Shown here one piece after another: positions 23,416 through 29,490 of a stretch of 29,490 bases of DNA. This DNA is from JBFWUW01 sp050247075 (lineage in GTDB: Bacteria > Planctomycetota > Planctomycetia > Pirellulales > JBFWUW01). The stretch covers positions 1 through 29,490 of the forward strand of contig JBFWUW010000078.1 of the NCBI GenBank assembly GCA_050247075.1, in the 5' to 3' direction. How positions within the stretch are numbered: position 1 is the first letter of the stretch; each line of letters begins with the position of its first letter. The notes under the pieces are model-generated. The model made no database searches. It was given only the letters and a program-made list of their open reading frames with translations, and was not told where the DNA came from. The translations under genes and the position numbers were made by a program.

Positions 23416-24441
23416 ATGATCCAAGAATTACGGCGGATGACGATCCGACTGGCATTGTTGACGATGGCCGTGCAGTTCGTAGGGAGCCAGACGATGTCCG
23501 TGGCCCAGGCCGAAGGGTTGAAGAAGGGGGACCGCGTGGTCTTCTTGGGCGATTCCATCACCCAAGCCGGCGCGGCGCCAGGCGGATACGTGACGCTGGT
23601 GGCCAAGGATCTGGCGGAAAAGCAGCCCGACTTGGGCATTGAGGTGATTGGTGCCGGCATCAGCGGCAACCGGGTGCCCGACCTGGAGAAACGCCTTCAG
23701 AAAGACGTGCTCGACCGCAAACCAACGGTGGTCGTGATCTACATCGGCATCAACGATGTCTGGCATTGGCAGAACGGCCGGGGGACCACCAAGGAAGATT
23801 TCACCGCTGGCCTGAAACGCATCATCGGCAAGATTACCGATCAAGGTGCCCGGGTGATTCTCTGCACGGCCAGTGTCATCGGCGAGAAGTATGACGGCAG
23901 CAATCCTCAAGACAAAATGCTGGCCGAATACTGCCAACTTAGCCGGGAAGTCGCCCAAGAGACCAAGTCGCAATTGCTCGACCTGAATAAGGCATTCTTG
24001 GGGCATCTCAAGAGTGAGAACAAGGACAATGCCGACAAGAACATTTTGACCAGCGATGGCGTCCATCTGAATCCGGCCGGCAACCGCTTTGTCGCCGACC
24101 ACATGTTGCAGGCCTTGAGCGGAGCGGCCCAGGCGGGCAAGGTGTTGCGGCATGTGGTGCTGTTCAAGTTCAAGGAAGAAGTCACGCCCGGCCAGGTCAA
24201 GGAAGTCGAAGCCGCCTTTGCCGCGCTCCCCAGCCAGATCAGCCAGATTTGCGGCTTTGAGTGGGGGACCGACGTCAGCGTTGAAAACAAGTCCGAGGGT
24301 TTCACGCACGGATTCGTGGTCAGCTTTCACGACGCGCAAGGGCGCGACGAGTACCTGCCCCACCCGGCGCATCAGGAGTTCGTAAAACTCGTCGGGCCTT
24401 TGATCGACAAGGTGCTGGTATTCGACTTTTGGGTGCAATAG
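23416..24441 (+). CDS. Exported SGNH/GDSL hydrolase fused to a C-terminal Dabb domain
   Basis: It starts at ATG 23416 with a strong GGAGGA site. An N-terminal signal peptide (RLALLTMAVQFVGS, cleavage near AQA at about residue 32) indicates export. The SGNH esterase domain covers about 37-236: block I FLGDSIT (Ser47), block II Gly84 with Asn85 (SGNR), block III GIND (Asn113), and block V SDGVHLNP (Asp214, His217). The C-terminal 100 residues (about 242-340: LRHVVLFKFKEEVTPGQVKE … DEYLPHPAHQEFV) match the Dabb/stress-responsive alpha-beta barrel family, including its characteristic R-H-V-V-x-F-K-F opening and the H-P-x-H near the end. Dabb domains usually dimerise and are usually stand-alone. 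The reaction is probably removal of an ester group, by family. All catalytic residues are present. Confidence 0.9.
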   Translation: MIQELRRMTIRLALLTMAVQFVGSQTMSVAQAEGLKKGDRVVFLGDSITQAGAAPGGYVTLVAKDLAEKQPDLGIEVIGAGISGNRVPDLEKRLQKDVLDRKPTVVVIYIGINDVWHWQNGRGTTKEDFTAGLKRIIGKITDQGARVILCTASVIGEKYDGSNPQDKMLAEYCQLSREVAQETKSQLLDLNKAFLGHLKSENKDNADKNILTSDGVHLNPAGNRFVADHMLQALSGAAQAGKVLRHVVLFKFKEEVTPGQVKEVEAAFAALPSQISQICGFEWGTDVSVENKSEGFTHGFVVSFHDAQGRDEYLPHPAHQEFVKLVGPLIDKVLVFDFWVQ

Positions 24442-24450
24442 CGAGGCATT

Positions 24451-24600
24451 GTGGGGCGGGACAGGCGGAAATTGATACGTCATTGCGGTATGGCATGCCC
24501 ACAATGTCATACCATGAGCGGTGGTAGCGGCCGAGATTGGTGGGTCATCGCGGATAAAGCGTCTATGAATGGGCAGTCGATATTCGCTTGTCCCACCCCA
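24451..24600. repeat. Family B inverted-repeat element (diverged copy)
   Basis: The ends are GTGGGGCGGGACAGGCGG (left) and CGCTTGTCCCACCCCA (right), imperfect inverted termini of a 150-nt element. It shares GGTGGGTCATCGCGGATAAA in its middle with the element at 25261-25398. It starts 9 nt after the SGNH gene stop. Confidence 0.8.
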
Positions 24601-24657
24601 CTGGCTGCGGCTCGCAGTCGTCGGTTGATGGAATCGCGTGCTCTACTCGGCAACGGC

Positions 24658-24685
24658 TTGTAAACGCGGGCAACCAGCCTAGAAT
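24658..24685 (+). promoter_or_regulatory. Probable promoter of the Fur-family gene
   Basis: TTGTAA (24658-24663) and TAGAAT (24680-24685) are 16 nt apart, matching consensus at four and five positions. The inferred leader before ATG 24732 is about 40 nt. No clear Fur-box inverted repeat overlaps it. Confidence 0.4.
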
Positions 24686-24731
24686 TACGGAGATATCGTT
24701 TCGGTTCGTCGTTGGTCCTTGGGTGAGGCAC

Positions 24732-25232
24732 ATGTCGCACGGGTTCGCGTTGGAAAAAGTCGAGGTTTCGCTGACTCCGCAGCAGCGGTTTGAGGAGTTC
24801 TTGCAGAGCCGCGGCAAGCGAAATACGGGTCCACGGCGGACGATTGTGGACCAGGTCTTCAGCCATCACGAGCACTTCGACGCCGACGAACTACTGGCAC
24901 AACTAGCCGCCAACCCCGCCGGGCGAAAGGTCAGCCGTCCCACCGTCTACCGCACCTTGACGGAGATGGTCGATGCCGGCCTGCTGCGGGAAATGCCCCT
25001 GGCCGGACGCCGCGTGTACGAGCACGACTACGGCTACCCGCAGCATGACCACTTGTTTTGCCAAAAGTGCAAGGCGCTGATCGAGTTCAGCAACGACGAA
25101 GTCAAGGAAATCCGCGAAGCGGTGGCCCGCCAGCATCAGTTCCGCGAAACGGGGCACCGCTTGATCATCTTTGGCACCTGTGCGGAGTGCTCCAAGCCCA
25201 AACGCCGCCACCGCCCGCTCGATTTGATCTAG
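24732..25232 (+). CDS. Fur-family metal-dependent transcriptional regulator
   Basis: This 166-residue repressor is of the Fur/Zur/PerR family. ATG 24732 has TGAGG about 5 nt upstream; the frame is open further upstream only because it runs through repeat sequence. The winged-helix part contains NTGPRRTIVDQVF, the metal-site HHEHFDADEL (residues 45-54) and the recognition helix RPTVYRTL (69-76). The dimerisation part has QHDHLFCQKC (His105, His107, Cys110, Cys113) and GTCAEC (Cys150, Cys153). The two C-x-x-C pairs are the structural zinc site. A basic tail (KPKRRHRP) follows. The sequence alone does not separate Fur (iron), Zur (zinc) and PerR (peroxide); no iron-uptake gene is adjacent. It sits between two family B repeats. 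Confidence 0.9.
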   Translation: MSHGFALEKVEVSLTPQQRFEEFLQSRGKRNTGPRRTIVDQVFSHHEHFDADELLAQLAANPAGRKVSRPTVYRTLTEMVDAGLLREMPLAGRRVYEHDYGYPQHDHLFCQKCKALIEFSNDEVKEIREAVARQHQFRETGHRLIIFGTCAECSKPKRRHRPLDLI

Positions 25233-25260
25233 CGGATGCCATCGGGCCAAGTGAGTTTCG

Positions 25261-25398
25261 GTAGGGTGGGACAAGCGGAAATCGATCGGCCATTGTCAGT
25301 TGGCATGCCCGCGATTTCCCACCGAGCCGCAATTGGTGGGACATCGCGGATAAACCGTTCGCCAATGGCGTGCCCAATGGCCGCTTGTCCCACCCTAC
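25261..25398. repeat. Family B inverted-repeat element (complete, MITE-like)
   Basis: This 138-nt element has perfect 18-nt terminal inverted repeats, GTAGGGTGGGACAAGCGG at 25261-25278 and its complement at 25381-25398. An inner dyad (CCCACC … GGTGGG, about 25318-25340) lies near the centre. There is no coding capacity. It begins 28 nt after the Fur-family stop codon. Confidence 0.92.
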
Positions 25399-25465
25399 TG
25401 CCACGGTGCCGCCTGCCCCTTTTCGGCCGGCCGCGTTATATTGAAGCGCAACGGTCCTCAACTCT

Positions 25466-25496
25466 TTGGCCGTCGCCCATTTTCACCTTCTAGAAT
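25466..25496 (+). promoter_or_regulatory. Weak promoter-like sequence for the SEC-C gene
   Basis: TTGGCC (25466-25471) and TAGAAT (25491-25496) are 19 nt apart, a long spacer. The -10 matches at five positions and resembles that of the Fur-family gene. The rest of the gap between the family B element and the gene shows nothing else recognisable. Confidence 0.22.
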
Positions 25497-25558
25497 CCGC
25501 GGGAGCCTTGTCCGTGTCGCTAGCGCATTTGAGCAAAGATGACCCCTCGTTGGAGGAA

Positions 25559-26695
25559 ATGACTGTGAGGGTCAAGCCGGGCGTGCGGCATTTGTTGGAC
25601 AACGATGTGCCGCTAGGGGGCTGGACCGGCAGCATCCAAGAAGCTGGCACGGAGGAAGATTTGGGCTACCTCGATGATCTGCAGGAGCCGGGGGTCGTGT
25701 ATGCCTTGGTCGAATGGAACGACACGACGCTCGCGCGTTGCCCACCGCTGCTCCGAGAACATCTCAAACGCGAGGGAATCAATTGGCAATTGTCCCGCGT
25801 GCGGCTTGCGGATCTGGAGCAGGCGGACGACTCCGACGTGCCGTTGGATGATTTGCCCGTCGAATTCGTCAAAGCGTTCGAGGACCGCGACCGTCGGATG
25901 CGCACCGCGCTGGAATTGCCTGACGAGGTGGAGTTTCCCCTGGAGTACGACGAGGTCATGGCTAGCCATGACCGCTATCACGCCTACTTGTTGGAACAGC
26001 TCGAATTGCCTTGCGAGGCCGTTTGGGATGACCAATTTGGCGAGGGAGAATCGTACGAAGACGATGATTTCTTCGACGAAGACGATAAACAGATCGACGA
26101 GGAGCATGTCCACGGTCCCGACTGCCAGCACGGGCACCCATCATCGGAAACGTCCCGGATCCAAGAGTCCGCGGAGCCTGGCCAGACCGGCCACGAACCC
26201 CACGTCCACGGCCCCGATTGCGATCACGGTGACTACGAGTTGGTTCGCCGCGATGTAACGGTAAAGGGCCTGATCCCCGCCGATGAAGTTAACCAACTCG
26301 AAGGCATCTACTGCCAGTGTCTGGAGGAGAATCGGCCGATAGAACCAAGTCTGATCGATATCGATTTCAAGGACCATCCCGCTAACCAGCAGTTACTTGA
26401 CGACTACCGTTACTGGTTCCATCGCCTGGGCCCCGCCCTTTTGGCGGCTGATGAGGATGATGACGCGGAGGATTTCGATTCCGATGACAATCCCTTCTAC
26501 GGGAACATCTGGAAGCGGATGATGGAGCCACGGACCGAAAAAGACCGCGAGATCATGGACGACCTGACGGTCCCCGTCGAACAAGTGGGAGACGAGGAGC
26601 CGTTCGTTCGTACCGCGGCCAAGGTAGGCCGCAACGATCCCTGCCCGTGCGGGTCGGGCAAGAAATTCAAGAAGTGCTGCCTGAGGGACCAATGA
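25559..26695 (+). CDS. SEC-C domain protein with two His/Cys metal-binding-like repeats
   Basis: The start is ATG 25559 with GGAGG only 2 nt away; GTG 25565, with an 8-nt spacer, may be the true start. The N-terminal about 65 residues (MTVRVKPGVRHLLDNDVPLG, then GWTGSI … VVYALVEWND) resemble a small beta-barrel found in planctomycete SEC-C proteins. The middle is very acidic (EDDDFFDEDDKQIDEE). It carries two copies of HVHGPDCxHG (residues 183-192 and 215-224), rich in histidine and cysteine and likely to bind metal. The C-terminus has the SEC-C motif CPCGSGKKFKKCC (Cys362, 364, 373, 374), a zinc site like that of SecA. The protein is 378 residues. Its TGA overlaps the ATG of hisG. The role is unknown; metal storage or delivery is an inference. 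Confidence 0.78.
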   Translation: MTVRVKPGVRHLLDNDVPLGGWTGSIQEAGTEEDLGYLDDLQEPGVVYALVEWNDTTLARCPPLLREHLKREGINWQLSRVRLADLEQADDSDVPLDDLPVEFVKAFEDRDRRMRTALELPDEVEFPLEYDEVMASHDRYHAYLLEQLELPCEAVWDDQFGEGESYEDDDFFDEDDKQIDEEHVHGPDCQHGHPSSETSRIQESAEPGQTGHEPHVHGPDCDHGDYELVRRDVTVKGLIPADEVNQLEGIYCQCLEENRPIEPSLIDIDFKDHPANQQLLDDYRYWFHRLGPALLAADEDDDAEDFDSDDNPFYGNIWKRMMEPRTEKDREIMDDLTVPVEQVGDEEPFVRTAAKVGRNDPCPCGSGKKFKKCCLRDQ

Positions 26696-27546
26696 CAGAG
26701 AATTTGCGGATTGGCATTCCCAGTAAGGGCCGCCTCTCGGAGATCGCCGGCGACTTGCTGAAAGAGGCCGGGCTGAACTTTCGCCGCCAAGAGCGCAGCC
26801 TGTTTGCCCGGTGCCGCGAACTGCCCGTCGATGTGACCTTTTTGCGCACCGATGATATCCCGGTGCTGTGCGCGGAAGGGGCCATCGACATGGGCATCAC
26901 CGGCGGCGACCTGGTCGAGGAAAACGGTGCCGAGGTCATCAGCCGGCTCGACCTGGGTGTTGGTTCGTGCCGTCTGGCGATCTGCGTCCCCGACCACAGC
27001 CCCATCCAAAAGGCCGAGGAACTGGACGGCTGCCGCATTGCCACCAGTTTTCCCAATGTCACCCGGCGGTTTTTGCAAGAACGGGGCGCAGCGGCCCACA
27101 TGGTCGTGATTGGCGGCTCGGTAGAGGTCATGATTGCCTTGGGGGTGGCCGATGCCATCGTCGATCTGGTCGAGACGGGCAGCACGCTGGCCGCCAACCG
27201 CCTGCGGGTGCTGGAGGAAGCTGGCCGCTACCAGACCGTGCTTATCCAAAACCAACAACAGCGCCATGCCGCCACGGCCGACAGGGTGGTCCGTCGGCTG
27301 GAAGGCGTGGTCATCGCCCGCAGCTATTCCTTGCTGGAGTACAACGTGCCGCGGGCCAAGCTCCGCCAGGCGGAGCAAATCACGCCAGGGTTTAATTCGC
27401 CCACGGTCAGTTCGCTGGAGGACCCCGGCTGGTGCGCCGTGCGGGTGATGGTCAAACGCAACGAAGTCATCGCCATCATGGAGCAGCTTGAGTCGTTGGG
27501 AGCTTCGGCCATCTTGGAAGCCCACATCACCAACTGCCGGCTGTAG
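26692..27546 (+). CDS. hisG: ATP phosphoribosyltransferase (long form)
   Basis: HisG catalyses the first step of histidine biosynthesis, joining ATP and PRPP to give N1-(5-phosphoribosyl)-ATP, and is feedback-inhibited by histidine. The opening LRIGIPSKGRLSE and the PRPP-binding segment DAIVDLVETGSTLAANRL (about residues 152-169) are family signatures. At 284 residues, with a C-terminal domain from about 205 (VKRNEVIAIMEQLESLGAS), this is the long form with an ACT-like regulatory domain, which does not need HisZ. The start ATG 26692 overlaps the stop of the SEC-C gene (ATGA) and is preceded by GAGGGA. No other his gene is in the window. Its TAG stop is part of a family A repeat. Confidence 0.95.
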   Translation: MTENLRIGIPSKGRLSEIAGDLLKEAGLNFRRQERSLFARCRELPVDVTFLRTDDIPVLCAEGAIDMGITGGDLVEENGAEVISRLDLGVGSCRLAICVPDHSPIQKAEELDGCRIATSFPNVTRRFLQERGAAAHMVVIGGSVEVMIALGVADAIVDLVETGSTLAANRLRVLEEAGRYQTVLIQNQQQRHAATADRVVRRLEGVVIARSYSLLEYNVPRAKLRQAEQITPGFNSPTVSSLEDPGWCAVRVMVKRNEVIAIMEQLESLGASAILEAHITNCRL

Positions 27547-27596
27547 GAGGCGATTCCATCGCCGATCACACGTTACAATCATCCATCGGCAACCAT
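27543..27596. repeat. Family A repeat overlapping the hisG stop codon
   Basis: CTGTAGGAGGCGATTCCATC begins at 27541, so the hisG stop (27544-27546) lies inside the repeat. The left arm is well conserved against the copy at 2930-2957. The right half (ATCCATCGGC, then AACCATTTCGCC) is diverged. TACAAT at 27574-27579 could serve as a -10 for the permease gene, but no -35 is apparent. Confidence 0.75.
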
Positions 27597-27633
27597 TTCG
27601 CCCCATCTCCTCGATGACCGCAGGCAATTCCTG

Positions 27634-29352
27634 GTGAACGGCACTTGGGTGCAAGTTTACGATCCGCTTGGCTCTCCGTGGTTGTCCACGGCTTTGGCCG
27701 CGGCACCCATTGTCGTACTGTTGGGATTGTTGGTCGCCGGTTGGTCGGCCCATCGGTCCGCGCTGGCCGGCTTGCTGCTGGCACTGGCTACGGCCGTGTG
27801 GGGGTTTGGAATGCCAGGCAACGCGGCACTTGCCGCCGCTGGATACGGCGCGGGCTTTGGCTTGCTGCCTATTGGGTGGATCGTGGTGGCTGCCGTGTTT
27901 TTGTACCACCTGACGGTGCGATCCGGGCAGTTCGAGATCGTCAAACGGTCCGTGGCGGCCATCTCGCCCGACCAGCGCATGCAAGCGCTGCTGATCGCGT
28001 TTTCGTTTGGCAGTTTTATTGAAGGGGCGGCTGGCTTTGGCACGCCGGTCGCCATTTCCGCGGCGTTGTTGATCGGATTGCGGTTTTCGCCCTTGTATGC
28101 CGCCGGCCTGGCACTTTTGGCAAATACCTCGCCGGTCGCCTTCGGTGCGCTCGGCACGCCCATTCTTACCTTGCACGAAGTGTCGGGCGTCGACCTGATG
28201 CGCCTGAGCCAGATGGCCGGCCGCCAGTTGCCGTTGTTTTCGTTGATCGTGCCGGCCTGGTTGGTGGCCGTCATGTCGGGCTGGCGCGGGGTGAAAGGCT
28301 GCTGGCCGGCGATTGCCGTCTGCGGCGGGTCGTTCGCGGCTTTGCAGTTCGCGGTGGCCAACTACGTCGGGCCAACCTTGGTCGATGTTATCGCGGGGCT
28401 TGGTTCGCTGTTGGCGCTAACGCTTTTTTTGCGCGTCTGGCAGCCCGCCGAAGTCTGGCGGTTTCCCGACAGTGAATCGAACTCCGCGGCGGCCGAGGCC
28501 GAGGCACACAGCCGGCCGGCGGAAGAACCACGGCCCTTGACCCCGGGCAACGTCTTTCATGCTTGGATGCCCTGGATCATTCTCAGTGTGATGGTCTTCT
28601 TGTGGGGCACTCCGCGGGTCAAGGCCTTTCTGGATGGCGGCACCAAGGATCACCCCAATCCGCTGGCGGGCTATACCAAATTGACTTGGGACGTGCCCCA
28701 ATTGCATGGCCGCATATACCGCACACAACCGGTTGCCGAAGTGGCCGCAGGCAGTGATCGCGCGGCAACCGCTGAGGCTGCCCGCTACAGCCTGAACTGG
28801 CTCTCGGCCACGGGTACAGGCATTTTTTTAGCGGCGATTCTGTCATCGCTCTGGCTGCGCATCGCGCCGGGAGTATTCTGGCGGCAATTTGGCGAGACGC
28901 TTTGGAAAATGCGCCTGGCCTTGCTGACGATTGCCTGCATGTTGGCGCTGGCGTTCACCACCAAATACAGCGGCAGCGATGCAACCATGGGGCTAGCCTT
29001 CACGCGCACGGGCTGGCTGTACCCGTTCTTTGCTCCGCTGTTGGGCTGGCTGGGCGTGGCTTTGACCGGCAGCGATACCTCGTCCAACGCACTGTTCGGC
29101 AGCCTGCAGCGCATTACGGCCGAGCAACTCAACCTGCCGGTCGTGCTGATCGTGGGCAGCAACAGCACCGGCGGCGTGATGGGAAAAATGATCGACGCCC
29201 AAAGCATTGTCGTGGCGGCGGTTGCCACTGAACAACATGGCCAAGAAGGCCACATCTTGCGGTTTGTGTTCTGGCACAGCATTGCCTTGGCCGCCCTGGT
29301 CGGCCTGCTGACGCTGGTGCAAGCCTATCTGCTGCCGGGCATGGTGCCGTAG
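27634..29352 (+). CDS. lldP: L-lactate permease
   Basis: This inner-membrane transporter of the lactate permease family moves L-lactate, and often D-lactate or glycolate, with protons. GTG 27634 was chosen because the resulting NGTWVQVYDPLGSPWLS is how this family opens; the ribosome binding site is weak. The 572 residues contain about a dozen hydrophobic segments. The family block FGSFIEGAAGFGTPVAIS lies at about residues 125-142, LANTSPVAFGALGTP follows, and VGSNSTGGVMGKMIDAQSIV is near the end. A long hydrophilic loop (about 270-305, Glu/Ala/Pro-rich) and a second one (about 325-385) are inserted between helices. It is slightly longer than the E. coli protein (551 residues). No lactate dehydrogenase gene is adjacent. 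Confidence 0.93.
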   Translation: MNGTWVQVYDPLGSPWLSTALAAAPIVVLLGLLVAGWSAHRSALAGLLLALATAVWGFGMPGNAALAAAGYGAGFGLLPIGWIVVAAVFLYHLTVRSGQFEIVKRSVAAISPDQRMQALLIAFSFGSFIEGAAGFGTPVAISAALLIGLRFSPLYAAGLALLANTSPVAFGALGTPILTLHEVSGVDLMRLSQMAGRQLPLFSLIVPAWLVAVMSGWRGVKGCWPAIAVCGGSFAALQFAVANYVGPTLVDVIAGLGSLLALTLFLRVWQPAEVWRFPDSESNSAAAEAEAHSRPAEEPRPLTPGNVFHAWMPWIILSVMVFLWGTPRVKAFLDGGTKDHPNPLAGYTKLTWDVPQLHGRIYRTQPVAEVAAGSDRAATAEAARYSLNWLSATGTGIFLAAILSSLWLRIAPGVFWRQFGETLWKMRLALLTIACMLALAFTTKYSGSDATMGLAFTRTGWLYPFFAPLLGWLGVALTGSDTSSNALFGSLQRITAEQLNLPVVLIVGSNSTGGVMGKMIDAQSIVVAAVATEQHGQEGHILRFVFWHSIALAALVGLLTLVQAYLLPGMVP

Positions 29353-29358
29353 TTATTT

Positions 29359-29466
29359 TCTCCCTCTCCCTCTGGGAGAGGGCCGGGGTGAGGGCTGCGC
29401 GGAGTGGAACGTCTCCAGCCGCTTCGCCCTCTCCCCAACCCTCTCCCGGAGTACCGGGAGAGGGGG
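29359..29466. repeat. Family C repeat element (about 108 nt)
   Basis: Two hairpins are visible: CCCTCTCCC (29362-29370) with GGGAGAGGG (29374-29382), and CCCTCTCCCGG (29439-29449) with CCGGGAGAGGG (29454-29464, loop AGTA). The element starts 6 nt after the permease stop. Its right part (29427-29464) is identical, inverted, to 8657-8694, and both elements span about 108 nt. Confidence 0.85.
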
Positions 29467-29490
29467 CCGATTAACGCGTATGCCGCTACG

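Noticed and set aside
23428..24510. Minus-strand open frame of 360 codons opposite the SGNH-Dabb gene
   Set aside because: The plus-strand protein has a strong ribosome binding site, signal peptide and complete catalytic residues.
24588..24731. In-frame upstream extension of the Fur-family gene
   Set aside because: The extension begins in a family B repeat and runs over the likely promoter; ATG 24732 has a good ribosome binding site and gives the usual length.
24451..25398. Possible CRISPR array because of recurring short repeats
   Set aside because: There are only two or three copies, arranged as inverted termini and not as regularly spaced direct repeats, and no cas gene is present.
26497..28176. 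Minus-strand open frame of 559 codons spanning the ends of three plus-strand genes
   Set aside because: It crosses the hisG/permease boundary and a repeat, has no motif, and is explained by codon bias on the other strand.

Overview
The window looks like a chromosomal segment of a GC-rich member of the Planctomycetota, most likely Pirellulales-like. The grounds are gene content: a Tat-exported DUF1501 protein, short 'MRYSLR…' membrane proteins with a VYGRG motif, a secretin-N-like fragment, a Hanks-type kinase, a large Tat-exported alpha/beta hydrolase, a SEC-C protein and short-palindrome intergenic repeats. No rRNA, tRNA, CRISPR array, prophage or plasmid gene was seen. The only transposase is one small IS200/REP-associated (RAYT-like) gene.

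Layout. 1-573: truncated secretin-N-like fragment. 719-1756: solitary beta-class DNA methyltransferase, convergent with a minus-strand block (1761-6121) holding a monomeric sarcosine/N-methyl-amino-acid oxidase, a lipoprotein of unknown function and a DUF1501 protein. 6284-8642 (plus): two small related membrane proteins, RNase III (rnc) and a SAM methyltransferase. 8795-9739 (minus): exported cysteine hydrolase of the isochorismatase family. 10072-12065 (plus): rarA and the transposase in its inverted-repeat cradle. 12353-19433 (minus): polysaccharide export protein with a TPR-like partner, an MBL-fold exonuclease-like protein with a xylose-isomerase-like TIM barrel, and a Tat-exported double alpha/beta hydrolase. 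19666-29352 (plus): metal-dependent amidohydrolase, an ACT-like/serine-threonine kinase fusion, a methyltransferase, an SGNH-Dabb fusion, a Fur-family regulator, a SEC-C protein overlapping hisG, and an L-lactate permease.

Two things stand out. First, the amidohydrolase-kinase-methyltransferase run (19666-23179) contains a kinase whose N-terminal region resembles the C-terminal ACT region of the PII-uridylyltransferase GlnD. This suggests a soluble kinase that senses a small molecule, possibly nitrogen-related. Second, at least three sequence-unrelated families of palindromic repeats sit almost immediately after stop codons; in hisG the stop codon itself lies inside a repeat copy. A fourth type, REP-like hairpins, brackets the transposase as 63-nt inverted arms.

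All calls come from reading the sequence and from family knowledge. No database search was run, so lineage and novelty statements are inference.
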